Below are positions 1-10,834 of a DNA stretch of 64,000 nucleotides, one piece after another (within the stretch, counting starts at the first letter, position 1; each line of letters begins with the position of its first letter). The DNA is from Hyperoplus lanceolatus. Lineage: Eukaryota > Chordata > Actinopteri > Uranoscopiformes > Ammodytidae. Position numbers and translations under genes: made by a program. The DNA is taken from the NCBI GenBank assembly GCA_026929865.2, contig CM049397.1, positions 4,224,001 through 4,288,000 on the forward strand, in the 5' to 3' direction. The notes below the pieces were generated by a model. The model saw only the letters and a list, made by a program, of their open reading frames with translations. It had not been told where the DNA came from and did not search any database.

Positions 1-444
1 ATATTCAACATATTATGTAGCGCTCTATATTTTTTACATGTTGTTATTCTAGAATCAAATTAAGTGACGGTAAGTAATGCAATTGGTTTTAAAATGACCA
101 AAACTGTAAAAATGATTCCTGTCAACAGATTTTAAATAAATTAACTAATAATATAATACAAAGAGGAAGGAACTTACATAGGCAACAGGGTTTCTTTTTT
201 TTTGACACTGGTGCTCCTCTCAGGTCTGACGACTACTTCCAATGATCAAATGAGTGATGAGGAGCATCATCTGGGCCCGTCACCCCTCTGTAGAACATCC
301 CTGGGATTAGTCACAGGATTCCCAATAGACTAAATGCATCTTCTCTGCCTTGGGGTAATGAACAAAATGTTAATGTTGTGGATGAAGGGTCCTCTGACCT
401 GCATACTGTCCTCTCCAAATGTAGCCAGGCTGTCCCAAAGGTTA
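1..444. other. No recognised gene; AT-rich flank
   Basis: I see no convincing coding region, RNA gene or terminal repeat here. Short open frames on the minus strand between 311 and 688 are antisense to the Tc1 remnant that follows and have no recognisable domain. Confidence 0.5.
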
Positions 445-845
445 ACTGATGTTGCTCCAGACTATTGAGCATCCTATTGAGCATCTGTGGTCCATCCTCA
501 AATGCAAGGTCTCTAATATCCACCAGCTCTGTGATGTCGTCATGAATGAGTGGAAGAGGATTCCAGTGGCAACCTGTGAAACTCTGGTGAACTCCATGCC
601 CAAGAGGGTTAAGGCAGTGCTGGAAAATAATGCTGGCCACTGGCCACACAAAAAATTGACACTTTGGGCCCAATTTGGACATTTTCACATAGGGATGTAC
701 TCACTTTTGTTGCCAGCAGTTTAGACAATAATGGCTGTGTTGATTTATTTTGAGGGGACAGTTAATTTACACTGTTATACAAGCTGTACACTGACTACTT
801 TACATTGTATCAAAGTGTAATTTATTCAGTGTTGTCCCATCTCGG
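445..845 (+). pseudogene. Tc1/mariner transposase C-terminus and 3' end (truncated)
   Basis: The open frame 449-724 encodes the last part of a Tc1-type DDE transposase, the cut-and-paste enzyme that acts at TA target sites. It contains PIEHLW, whose glutamate is the third catalytic residue of the family, then the usual tail region with LVNSMPKRVKAVL. The sequence after the stop resembles the 3' untranslated region and terminal part of Tc1 elements common in fish. The N-terminal paired-like DNA-binding domains and the first two catalytic aspartates are absent, and the copy breaks off near 845 before the terminal inverted repeat. A full transposase is about 340 residues, so only about a quarter remains. 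It is a dead fragment. Confidence 0.85.
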
Positions 846-1733
846 CGGCGGTGCACCTGTAAAAATTGACTAATTATTACTAGTGTAGGGCCCTATGATT
901 TCCACGATAACGAAAACGCGGAAGGAATCAGGAAATAAAAACAGAATCTACTGTTAACACTTAGATGTAATGTCACGGAATTCGCCACTATTTTGGTGAA
1001 ATTCAGTTTCCAAGGCAAAGGGATACAACACGGTTGAAATTAAAGCAGAACTAGGGAGGAATTTTGGTTTAGCGACATCTAAAGACCAAAATACTGCCGT
1101 GAAAAGTAGAGCCTAGAACAAATCTGTCTATTCAATGGTTACTTACTCATTTATCCATAAACGTAACTCTGGCATGTACATAACTTAATTTATTGTTAAT
1201 AATATGGTCTGTTTATTCATTCGGCATATAATTAAAGCATCTAAAGGCACGTAATCATGTTAAACGTTTACTGTTTACACTCTAGTCCAGCTTCTTGAAA
1301 AGTTTACAAGGACTTTATTATTTATGCAAAAAAAATGATTTAATGTTTTACTTGAAGGACAAAATGAATGGCTTTATTTTCTGTTGTATACCTAACAAAT
1401 CAGTTTTTTCGTTTTAAAGTCATGTAGCCTAGTTGTTTTTTTGAAGCACTAAAAACAGTGCAATTTTGTGATGTATTTTAAATTTAGCCTTATATCTGAT
1501 TAAATTGTTAGAATATTATTTGTTTGCATTAATAAGACACACGCTATGATGATTAAATGAGTGTTAATTGTCAAAAACGGAAGTCATGAGATAAAAAAGG
1601 AAAAAAACTGAATTTGTGAAAAAATTAAACGGCAGCACACACTGTCAATCAGCGCTAGCCCGCTAGCTTAAGCCTTTAGCTTACATTAGCTGTTACATAC
1701 TCCGCGAGAAGAAAGAACAAAGTTCTCGGTGAT
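846..1733. other. AT-rich intergenic stretch with possible hAT end
   Basis: There is no coding region. At about 884-901 the sequence TAGGGCCCTATGATTTCC resembles the terminal repeat of non-autonomous hAT elements of fish, but I could not find a matching opposite end or a target duplication. The rest is AT-rich and unassigned. Confidence 0.35.
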
Positions 1734-1777
1734 AGAGCTGCGAGAAGAAAATGACGTCATTTTCTTCTCGCAGCTCT
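1734..1777. repeat. 44-bp perfect palindrome centred on TGACGTCA
   Basis: The two 22-base arms are exact reverse complements without a spacer. The left arm starts AGAGCTGCGAGAAG and the centre is ATGACGTCAT, which contains a consensus cAMP-response element (CRE). Further partial copies of the arm motif TTCTCGCAGCT lie at about 1790 and 1830, so the palindrome sits in a small cluster of related sequence just upstream of the MADF remnant. It could be the joined inverted ends of a Harbinger-type element or a simple palindromic duplication. Confidence 0.9.
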
Positions 1778-1939
1778 TGTTCAGCTGTTCTCGCAGCTTG
1801 TTCTCGACACATCTGCCTGGCCGAACTTTCTTCTCGCAGCTTGTCCGAGACCTATTCTGTGATTGGTCTATCTGAAGTGGGCGGGTGCTTCATGTATGAC
1901 TCATATCCGGTTCTCCACCGGCGCTGAACTTTAAAAAAC

Positions 1940-2242
1940 ATGGATTGTTTTGAAGAACAGCTGGCCGAGGCCGTGAGAAAATACGAACATTTATATAACA
2001 CCTCAAGTAAGAGCTATAAGGACACCCAAATGGCTAACAACTCCTGGCGAGAAATAGCCGTATCCTAGGGGTAGAGGAGGGCAATTGCAGGAACAAATGG
2101 AGATACCTCCGCTAAACGCCGGGTTTCATCCAAGAAGAGTGGGGGTCCGGGTGGCACAAAACAAATACCAGTACTGTTTACGTCGCTACAGTGGTTGGAC
2201 GCCCATGTGAAACACCGTCAAACTACAGGAAACGTCACATAA
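1940..2242 (+). pseudogene. MADF-domain protein remnant (PIF/Harbinger-type)
   Basis: From the ATG at 1940 the frame reads MDCFEEQLAEAVRKYEHLYN and continues with NNSWREIA, the typical N-terminal part of a MADF (Myb/SANT-like) domain. After an in-frame stop near 2066 the domain resumes in another frame with NCRNKWRYL, and a third stretch has SLQWLDAHVKHRQTTGNV before a stop at 2240-2242. In PIF/Harbinger transposons such a protein is the DNA-binding partner of the DDE nuclease. No DDE gene is visible nearby, so this is probably an isolated, frameshifted remnant. A co-opted host MADF gene is the other possibility, but the stops argue against it. Confidence 0.6.
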
Positions 2243-2250
2243 GCAATAAT

Positions 2251-2300
2251 GTGTGTGTGTATGTGAGTAAGTGAGTGAGAGAGAGAGAGAGAGAGAGAGA
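2251..2300 (+). repeat. (GT)n followed by (GA)n microsatellite
   Basis: A short GT-rich run (2251-2275) passes directly into a pure GA repeat (about 2276-2300). Confidence 0.9.
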
Positions 2301-2904
2301 TACTAAAACATGTAGGCCTAAACAATGATTGTTATTCTATTATGATTGGGAATAAGTGCTAGCTAGATTAATTATCAAGGTGAAGAAAACAATTATTTTA
2401 GTAGTCCGCTACGGATGAAACTTTCTCCATAGCAACGGTAACTATGTAACTGTCAGTGACGTGCGGTGAGGTCAGTGAGAGGTTTCCTTGTCATCCACAA
2501 TCAATGCTGTTTTATTATTCATTAAACAGAAATTATTCACTGCAAAATGAATTCCTTTGTGCATTTCTTATAATATAAAAATACAAATAAAATTAGAGCA
2601 CATTTTTAATGATGTACACTTGAATCATTAAACTCAAGAGTGACTTGAAGAATAGTTTCTTTAACTGGGTTCTGCAAACATACACATATATAGTACACAT
2701 TTGTTTACGACACGTTCTTTCCGCCATGTTTCAATACTGCTCTACAACATGTGTAGATTTCACAAGACAGAAAGTGCACCGATAGGTCAAAGCCACCCAG
2801 TGGCGGAAATAAGGTAGTACATGTGTTACATTATGCCTATTAGAGAGGTGACTAAATGAAGGGATACTAAGAATGCCAACTTCGAGTCTGATGGAGGCAG
2901 TGTT
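2301..2904. other. Intergenic, no gene seen
   Basis: No coding region was recognised. At about 2455 the phrase CAGTGACGTGCGGTGAGG looks like the end of a hAT-type element, but no partner end was found. Confidence 0.35.
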
Positions 2905-3090
2905 AGAAGTAATTGTTTTTATTTATTTATCCTTTATTTAACCAGGTTAGTCTCATTGAGATTAAAATCTCTTTTACAAGAGAGACCTGGCCAAGATGGA
3001 CAGCAGAACACAGTTACACATTGTGTTTTAACACAATACAAAATACAAGTTCGATATTAAGTACAGTTGTAAAACATAAAAATAAGATTC

Positions 3091-5430
3091 TTAACTAAAA
3101 ACATTCACAATTTCCAACTTCAAACTCTTAACAACAGCCTTAAATTTGTTTAGAGTTACTAGGTCCTGAAGCTTAAGTTGCTTCTGCAGGTTATTCCATG
3201 ACGACGGCACAAAAAACTTAAAAGCTGTTTTACCCAGCTCTGTACGAGCTTGAGGAACAGTCATGAGCACCATGTCCTGAGACCTTAACGCATGGGGGGG
3301 ACATTTTCTGGACATATACGATGACAAATAACAAGGGAGTTTACCTAAGATCGCCTTGTAAATAAAAACATACAAGTGACTAAGTCGTCTCATAAAAAGA
3401 GAAGGCCAGTTTACTCTTGAGTACAGTGTACAGTGATGGGTTAAGGCTCTGCTGTTTGTAATGAACCTCAAGGCTCCATGGTATACAGTGTCCAACATAT
3501 GTAGACAGTGAGCTGATGCATTCATGTACAACAGATCACCATAATCAAGAACCGGCAAGAAGGTAGCTTCGACTAATCGTCGTCTGGCCTCGAGAGAGAA
3601 ACATGACTTATTCCTAAAGTAAAAACCTAACTTTAGTTTCAGTTTTTTCACCATGCAAAAGTATGTGGGTTTTAAACGAGATGTGGTCATCAATCATAAA
3701 TCCCAAGTATTTGTAAGTAGTTACAACCTCAATTTCATTACCTTGGGAAGTTAAAATTTTCTGACACAATCTTTCTGGAATTTGAAAATACCATAAGTTT
3801 AGTTTTATCAGCATTGAGAACAAGCTTCAGTTGACAAAGCTGAGCCTGCACTTGATCAAAAGCACTTTGCATATAAACAAAAGCCTTACTGAGCGAGGAT
3901 GCACAACAATAAATTACACTGTCATCCACATAGAAATGGAAAGCTGCATTTGGGACATTTTGTCCAAGGCTATTAATATACAAAGTAAATAATAGCGGTC
4001 CCAGAACTGAACCCTGGAGAACTCCCTTACGCACTGTAAGCATGTCTGAAGTAAATCCATCAAACTGAGTAGCCTGAGTTCTGTCAGTGAGATAGTTGAC
4101 AAACCATCCCACAGTATGATCAGAGAAACCAATCTTAATAAGTTGCTGTATCAGAATTTGATGGTCCACAGTGTCAAACGCTTTAGATAGATCAATAAAG
4201 AGAGATACACAATGTTGTTTTTTATCTAGAGCTTCTATGATGTCATTTAAAACTTTCATGGCAGCAGTAGTGGCGCTATGATTTTTTCGGAACCCTGATT
4301 GATGTACAGATAATATTTGATCAGTATGGACATAATCTTTAACCTGCTCACTAACCAGGTATTCCATGACTTTTGATAACACTGAGAGGTTTGAGAGTGG
4401 TCTGTAATTATTTAAAATGTTTGGATCCCCTCCTTTTAGTAGGGGTAGAACATAAGCAGCCTTCCAGATCATAGGGATTTTGTTTGAAGCCAATGAGAGA
4501 TTAAAAAGATGTGTCAATGGTTCAGCTATTAGGTCTGCTGCTAATTTCAAAAACCTTGGTTCCAAGTGATCCAGACCAGACGGTTTTCTAGGGTTCAAAT
4601 GCTTTAAGGCTTTGTGAACCACAGCAACAGTAAAAGGGGTAAGATTAAAAATGTGGTGTACATCACTAGCATTGTTACCCAAATTTACAGATTTCACTGC
4701 AGAATGTGAGGCAGAATTGAACAAAAACCCAGAAGAAATAAAATGCTCATTAAAACAGTTTAACATTTCAACCTTATCATGAACAGTAATGGAGTCTTTG
4801 ACTATACAAGAAGGTAATTCATATGAGTTTTTAGAAGCAGATAATGATTCTATTGCTTTCCAGAATTTTCTCGGATCATTCAAATTTTCTGTTGTGATGG
4901 TTAGATAATATTCAGATTTGGCTTTCCTGAGTAGAGAAGTAAATTTGTTTCTCAGCTGACGAAAGAGAAGCCAGTCAGCCTCAGTACCTGACTTCCTTGC
5001 CTTTGCCCAGGCCGCATTACGTTCATTAAGCAGGACAGAAAGATCAGCTGTGAACCAGGGGTTATCCCGACCCTTAATTCTAAACTCCCGCTTAGGAGCA
5101 TGTTTGTTTAGAATTTCATGAAAGGTCTCATGGAAAAATGACCAAGCCATTTCAACATCATCAATAAGGGCAATTCTGCTCCAGTCAAATAGATATAGAT
5201 CATATAGAAAACCCTGCTCAACAAACATCTTCAAATTACGCCTTTCAACAAAACGAGGTTTACACTTAACAATCTTAGTGTCTCTTATTGCTGCTATCAC
5301 ACAGTGATCACTTACATCATTAGGGAAAACACCTGTAGCAGAATATTTAAAAGGGACATTAGTCAACATTAGATCAATAAGGGAGGATTTCTCAGGACAT
5401 TTTAGGTTTGGTCTGGTGGTGGAGGTAATT
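3091..5430 (-). pseudogene. LINE reverse transcriptase and C-terminal region
   Basis: The reverse transcriptase begins after the frameshift near 5430. Recognisable blocks are LFIDLSKAFDTVDH (first catalytic aspartate), QGSVLGPLLFTLYIN, and YVDDSVIY, the catalytic pair. The palm region starts with LTHLFNLSLASNKIP and YRPLSNLSVLSKVMEYLV. A second frameshift lies at about 3740-3770 and a third at about 3640-3690, after which the C-terminal domain continues down to 3091 and ends with the typical TELGKTAFKFFVPSSWNNLQ. The catalytic residues are intact but the frame is not, so this copy should be inactive. Confidence 0.85.
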
Positions 5431-6327
5431 ATTTGTGTCAAGATTTAAAGAATCACACTGCGCTTTAAATGCATCAGACACTGGCGTCAACCAATCCCAG
5501 TTAAGATCACCAACCACAACAATTTCATTATACTGCAATTGTGACAGACTTTTCACCAGTGTGGACAATGAATTACCTACTGCAGATGGAGGTCTGTAAC
5601 AACCAACTATCATGATATGATGGTCTTTCGTAACTTCAAAATTTAAGGCCAGGAGCTCAAATTGTTTACTGAGGGATTCAGTGAGCACTAAATTAACATT
5701 CAATTTTCGTTTGGTGTAAATAGCAACACCACCCCCCTTATTAGGGCGGTCAGCTCGAAAAACATTATATCCATCAATGCATATATCCTTATCATGAACA
5801 GATTTAGTTAACCAAGTTTCAGATAAAACAACAATATCAGCATCAGTTGAATTAACCCAAATCCTTACCATGTCCAATTTGGAGATTAAACTCTGCACAT
5901 TAAGATGAATGATACCAAGGCCTGACCTAGATTTAAAGTCAGCAGGTGTGTCACATTGCTGAGGCATATCAGGGCCAGGATTTGGCTGAACATTTCCAGA
6001 TATAAGTAACAGCAGCATGACCATGAGTCTATGCCTAGTTGACCTGCCTGACATAGGCCTTTCATTTTTTGAATGTAAAGAGCTTACAAAACCAGGGAGT
6101 GAATTTACAGAGATATTAAACCAGTCTTTCAGAATGAAAAGGCAGTTAAGGCGGAGGAAATTCACTTCATTAAATGAGCATAGGGGTAAGTGCACAGGTA
6201 TAATAACTTTCAATTTGAGTGGGAAAGAGAGTGTATCCCTATGTGAACAGTCTAGAGGAGGAACTAGTACATTGTCAGCCTCACTTGCTGAGCAAGGCCC
6301 AATATCCACATAGTCAATGAAAGTCAT
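5430..6327 (-). pseudogene. LINE apurinic-type endonuclease with 2A-like leader
   Basis: The frame starting at 6327 has an N-terminal extension of about 125 residues, then a hydrophobic run MVMLLLLISG followed by NVQPNPGP, which matches the end of 2A-like ribosome-skipping peptides. About 20 residues later the APE-type endonuclease begins with IIHLNVQSL; VVLSETWL carries the usual catalytic glutamate and VVVGDLNWDW the aspartate/asparagine block. The frame continues to 5392, but the coding sense shifts at about 5430 into the reverse transcriptase frame, so a single indel separates the two domains. In the intact family the enzyme nicks target DNA to prime reverse transcription. Confidence 0.8.
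5971..6024 (-). other. 2A-like (NPGP) motif in LINE ORF
   Basis: On the minus strand 5971-5985 encodes PNPGP, preceded by a leucine-rich run (6024-5986, MVMLLLLISGNVQ). The NPGP end is shared with 2A peptides, where the ribosome skips the last Gly-Pro bond. The residues before it (GNVQP) differ from the strict D-V/I-E-x consensus, so skipping efficiency cannot be assumed. Confidence 0.65.
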
Positions 6328-6440
6328 CAGGCTAAGATTAGCTTCATTTTCACTGTATGTAACAAATGTGTGGATTTTGGAATCAGTGACTGCTAAAGTG
6401 AACCAGGCGCATGCAGTGCCAGCACACGTGTGTGTCGTGT
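6328..6440. other. Flank between LINE and hAT
   Basis: Just over 100 bases with no gene. The hAT target duplication follows at 6441-6448. The sequence resumes at 9441 on the other side of that insertion and runs to the minisatellite at about 9560, again with no gene seen. Confidence 0.5.
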
Positions 6441-6448
6441 GTGAGAAC

Positions 6449-9432
6449 TAGGGATGGGCATTTTAAGAAATTTCCTTGCTCGATCATCACTAGAATTATC
6501 GAGCAATTATCGATTAATCATTAACTTTTTCTATAGGCTATATTAAAATTCCCGTAGGTAGAAAAATGCAGCATGTTTTTATCAATGAAATCTTTATTCC
6601 AGCAATAATGTTTAGGCCAACAATAATGCAAGACAGTTAACTTGAAGACCTACAACTGTTTAACAGTTTTAAAATAATAAATACAGGCATTATAGGCCTA
6701 TGCGGCGCTCGTAAAGGCCGAACAATGCGCATACAGGCGCTCTTAAAACGTTAGGAAAAGCTTCAACAAGATTAAATCTGTATTACAATATAATAAGTAA
6801 TTACAATAAGTAGCCTACTATCGGCCAACAATAATCAAACAAGGCAGTAAAAGTGGTCATTAAACTGTATAACTGTTTGGAAAAAAGGTGAAAAAAGGCC
6901 GACATATAGCTATGCCTATAGGCTGCAGCCAGCGCTCGGAAAGGCTCGCAACAAAAACATGAGCCACACATTTAGAAACAATTGCATGAACTAGCCTATC
7001 TAAAAGCAATACCTTAATAAACATATATAAGGCTGAACTTGTTGCTCAAATGTCACAGTTTTGACAAAATGTAACGACTCTAAGAGGCACCAAGCCGAAA
7101 GAAAAGCGGAGGGAGAGACAACACATCAAGAAGAAAAAAAGAGCGACTTACATAAGGTGGTGACTGTCCCCACTGTCCATAGCATACAGTACCTCCAGCC
7201 TACATATTTTTGTTTAGGAATATAAGCATGTTAACATGCTCGGGGGTCAGACTCGAATGCAGCCTTGTAACTGTCAGTCCAGCAGCAGAAAACACCCGCT
7301 CTGACGGGACCGAAGTTGCGGGGATGCAAAGGTATTGTCGCGCCAACTTTGACAGCCTGGGGAACCTTCTTCCATTCACTTTCCACCAGTCGGTAGGGTT
7401 GCAATCCAGGAGTGGGGGGTATACCTCAGAAAGTTATTAACCTCTGTGTCAATGCCAGTGTCCAGTATAGTGGAGTATTGCTCCCCAAGGAGTAGTGCCA
7501 TAGCGGAAGCCTGTGTCGCAGCGGCGGTGGCTCCAGTGTTTGCGCTCCTTTCGTCCGCGTGCCCCCCAGTCTGCTCGATATTCTCCTGGCCTGTCTCCAC
7601 TGCCTCTACCAGTTCAACTAATTTCGCATTAGCAAGTACTCTCTGTGCAGGTGTCAGAAAGCCCAGGTGCTTGTGACGAGGGTCCAGCATTGCTGAAAGC
7701 ATGGGGGCCGATGATACAAATTCAGCAGACTGAACCTGAAAATAAATGATGCGGGGAAATCAATAATCAGAAATAATTGTGCATCTATAATGCTAAATGG
7801 AAAACGTATCTAGGCTATCCAATAAGAGGCATGTAGGCTAAGTATAGGCTATGTTGTAAATCTTATTACTCGTAACATTTTTGCTATTGGGCATATTGAA
7901 ATTAAACTGTAGCTTATATTCATTCGGGTGCTGAGGGAGGACCGCACTTTAGTTTTGAACTCGATAACCTTGGGCCCGTCTCCTTCTTTGCGCAGCAGAT
8001 GCGCATTGATGAGGCCGAAGATGATGGGATAAGTGTTGGAGATGGAGACGTCCTTCTCCGCAGACATGACGGTGGTGGCACACTTTAGTGCTCTCAGCAC
8101 AGGCTGCGTTTCCTCCATTAGCTGCCAGTGCTCATCTTTCAGCTCCAGGATCCTGGCGTCCTGGAGCTTGGTCACGGTGCGGTCCGACAGGACAGCAGCA
8201 ACAGCCCACCGTTGCTCCACCAGCCGATCGAACATTTCACAGACCGAGTTCCAACGTGTTTTACATGATTGTATTAGCCGGTGGCTTGGGAGACCCATTT
8301 GTTCTTGTTTTTTTTTTGCAGCGCTTTGCTGGCAACTGTGCTGTGGTTAAAGTGACCAACAAGTTTGCCAGCCGCGGAAATTACCCGATTAAGGTACAGT
8401 GCAAAGCCATCATTTATGGCCAGCTGGAGGGTGTGGGCCAAGCAGGCAACGGAAACCCAGCTGACTCTGGTTGGACGGTTAGCAGCGACTATATTGGCCG
8501 CGTTATCATGTACGCAGGCGATTACTCGGCCTTCAATGCCCCACTGCTCCACAGCCCCATTCAATTTCTCCGAGAGACAGTCCGCTGTGTGACGGCCCGG
8601 CAGGCTTTCTGTTAACAGGACAGCCGAGTTCATTTCCCAGTCATCGCCGATGTAGTGGCAGGTGATGGTAATATAGCTCTCAGCTGTTAAAGCCGTCCAA
8701 CAGTCTGTCGTGAGAGCAACACTCTCAGCTGTGGCCAACTTTTTAACCAACTCCTCCTTTCTTTCTTCATACTGTGTTTCAATGAGTCTGGTGACTGTGC
8801 GCCGTGATGGAATGTGATATGCTGGTTCCATTATATCCATCAGATTCCCAAAACCTTTGCCTTCAACTATACTTATAGGCAGCATGTCTGTCTGAATGAA
8901 CTTGCAGATACCTTTAGTAATTTTATCTGCCCGCTGTGAGTCGCAGCTCCTCCTTGCTAGGACCGAGGTGATGGTAGGTTGAGAGGAGGCTGAACTGCAG
9001 GCCAACAAGGTCGGATGTACGTTGGTCAAGTGATACATCATATTAGTCGTCGTGGAATTATAATTGTACACGGCATCACAGTATGTACAGTGAACTTCTC
9101 CGTTTTTTAAATTGAAGTGGTCCCACGCAACACTTCGCTTGGACCGCTTCATGTTTAAGCTAATCTTGATTTGCTGGCAGGTTTCCAAATGAGCTGCGCG
9201 TCACAAGTTATCTGCCGCTCATTTGGCTGTTCCGCTTTTGTCATTTGAAATAATAAAACATCGCGCCCCTGGTGGTTAGATTTGTTATTTCTTCCACATA
9301 GTGATATTCAATTAAATGCTTCAAGACTCACAGTATGCAACACAACGTCCTTTTGATCGATAACTATATAAATTGATCGATACATTTCTTAACGAGCAAT
9401 TATCAAGCATCGATTAATTCTGCCCATCCTTA
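6449..9432 (-). mobile_element. hAT DNA transposon, nearly full length, with 8-bp TSD
   Basis: The element is bounded by TAGGGATGGGCA at 6449 and its inverted counterpart TGCCCATCCTTA ending at 9432. An exact 8-bp target duplication GTGAGAAC flanks it (6441-6448 and 9433-9440). The subterminal regions contain related AT-rich motifs on both sides (ATCGAGCAATTATCGATTAA and GAGCAATTATCAAGCATCGA). The interior carries a hAT transposase on the minus strand from BED finger to hATC dimerisation domain. Exact boundaries and duplication make this one of the best-defined units in the window. Confidence 0.92.
7200..9188 (-). pseudogene. hAT transposase with BED zinc finger (frameshifted)
   Basis: The start at 9188 gives an N-terminal BED finger: SVAWDHF, CTYCDAVY and then the histidine pair in MMYHLTNVHP. 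The catalytic core follows with ALTTDCWTALTAESY (first Asp) and VIACVHDNAANIV (second Asp block). A poly-A run near 8290 shifts the frame, after which MGLPSHRLIQSCKTRWNSV continues to about 7930. An intron or unassigned gap lies at about 7740-7930. Then comes SAMLDPRHKHL, and after one more frameshift near 7420 the hATC dimerisation domain ([35 protein letters not shown], about 7385-7215). All domains of an autonomous hAT are present, but at least two frameshifts should block function. Transposases of this kind act in the nucleus on their own terminal repeats. Confidence 0.88.
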
Positions 9433-9559
9433 GTGAGAACCAGGACAGATAGGATGGTAGGATGAAACAAGCAGTCAGGAGAGGACAGGCCGCACACCTC
9501 CATAAACCACTTCAGTTTTGTACTCTCAGCAGGTAGCAACTTGAGCTCAGAATATTAGC

Positions 9560-10010
9560 CCTTAGGACTGCAGGTAGCTAGCATCAGCTCACCAGGGCTC
9601 CACAGGTCTAGCATCAGCTCACTCAGGGCATCCAGCAGGTAGCTAGCATCGGCTCACTCATAAATTCACTCAGCAGGTACTAGCATCCTCACTCAGCAGG
9701 TAGCTAGCATCGGCTCACCCAGCAGGTAGCTAGCATCGGCTCACCCAGCAGGTAGCTAGCATCGGCTCACCCAGCAGGTAGCTAGCATCGGCTCACTCAG
9801 CAGGTAGCTAGCATCGGCTCACTCAGCAGGTAGCTAGCCTCGGCTCACCCAGGGCCTCCAGCAGGTAGTCAGCTCACACCGGGCCTCCAGCAGGTAGTTA
9901 GCTCACTCCGGGCCTCCAGCAGGTAGTTAACTCACTCAGGCTAGCATCAGCTCACTCAGGCTAGCATCAGCTCACTCAGGCTAGCATCAGCTCACTCAGG
10001 GCAATAATGC
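9560..10010 (+). repeat. 26-bp minisatellite
   Basis: A tandem array whose best-conserved unit is AGCAGGTAGCTAGCATCGGC followed by TCACCC or TCACTC (26 bases). The central part (about 9690-9840) has near-identical units. The edges degrade into shorter variants with GGGCCTCCAGCAGGTAGT and CTAGCATCAGCTCACTCAGG. Confidence 0.85.
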
Positions 10011-10071
10011 AGTCAGGGCTAGGGAAAACATGGTTGGATGTGCAATTTGTCTCAGCTAAAGTCAATTGTAG

Positions 10072-10641
10072 TTAATACCTTAAACCCTGTTGAATGTAGC
10101 GTCTAAAAAAGGTCAATCGATAGAAGGAGGTCCAATTAGTGCAGGGAGGTTTGTGTTTTTGATTAAAAATGTCTATAGCAAAGGAAACAATGTGTTGCTT
10201 ATCGGTGGTGTTGATATTATGGGTGGTGTGTGAAGGAGGAGTGTAGCAAGCTTCATCATCATGGGTTGATGATGTTGATTTAGAACGGAAGGCCATGACA
10301 TAACAGTCCAATCTGCCAGGGTGAAAGGAATAGGGGAGAGCATCGGAGCTGTGGAAGACGTGGGCAGCTGTTGGCAAATCCAGCAGTTAGATAGTTGTCT
10401 TTGCTGGGCAAATTCGGTCATCAGGGTGATGGCAGCGTTGTCAGAGGGATGGGCATTTGGAGGGGTTGGGGTTTTTTGATAGGGAGGGGGGGCTTGCGGA
10501 GCGAGGGGCATATCTTCCTTTAGGTCTGAAAGCATGGTGGGCCCTCACTGTGCACCGCCGGACGGAGATGAGGTTCTTTTTGCCAGACATCTGGAAAGGG
10601 GGAGGGGGCTGGCTAGACACATCCAGAATATTGCCCAAAGC
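10072..10641 (-). pseudogene. Endogenous retrovirus env-like remnant
   Basis: Minus-strand open frames in this stretch contain a cysteine-containing block (CWICQQLPTS) and a following proline/leucine segment in the style of the surface subunit of gammaretrovirus-like envelope proteins. The copy is incomplete: the fusion peptide and transmembrane region are not visible, frames overlap and shift, and the upstream (5') part is separated by the 4.8-kb transposon at 10646-15431. The other side of that insertion carries an integrase C-terminus in the same orientation, which supports a retroviral origin. No long terminal repeats were found. This is an old, broken genomic copy. Confidence 0.5.
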
Positions 10642-10834
10642 AAGTGGGTCATTCTCATGAAAACCTGGTTTCAAAGATTTCAAACATGAAAATTTTAAAT
10701 ATGCATAAATAGGGCAATTTTCTTTTTAAACGCAAAAAACAAGGTCTTAGGTAATCGGGATTATTGATCTCAAAGCATTTATTCACACTATATCACATTT
10801 TTGTTCACATTTCTCCAAATAAGTCCTTGAAAAA

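Larger units (their letters stand above)
2905..6327 (-). mobile_element. Non-LTR retrotransposon (L2/CR1/Rex1-like LINE)
   Basis: The element reads on the minus strand: an apurinic-type endonuclease, then a reverse transcriptase and C-terminal domain. Its 3' end at about 2905-3000 is the conserved tail that starts, on the plus strand, TTATTTAACCAGG and contains GAGACCTGGCCAAG, known from many fish LINEs. Three frameshifts break the single long ORF2. The 5' region beyond the endonuclease ORF is not resolved. Assignment within the L2/CR1/Rex1 group is from motif style only and would need an alignment. Confidence 0.85.

Noticed and set aside
6017..6313. Plus-strand 98-residue frame
   Set aside because: Antisense shadow of the LINE endonuclease leader.
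9560..10010. Possible CRISPR-like array
   Set aside because: Units are contiguous tandem repeats without unique spacers, and the context is a vertebrate genome.
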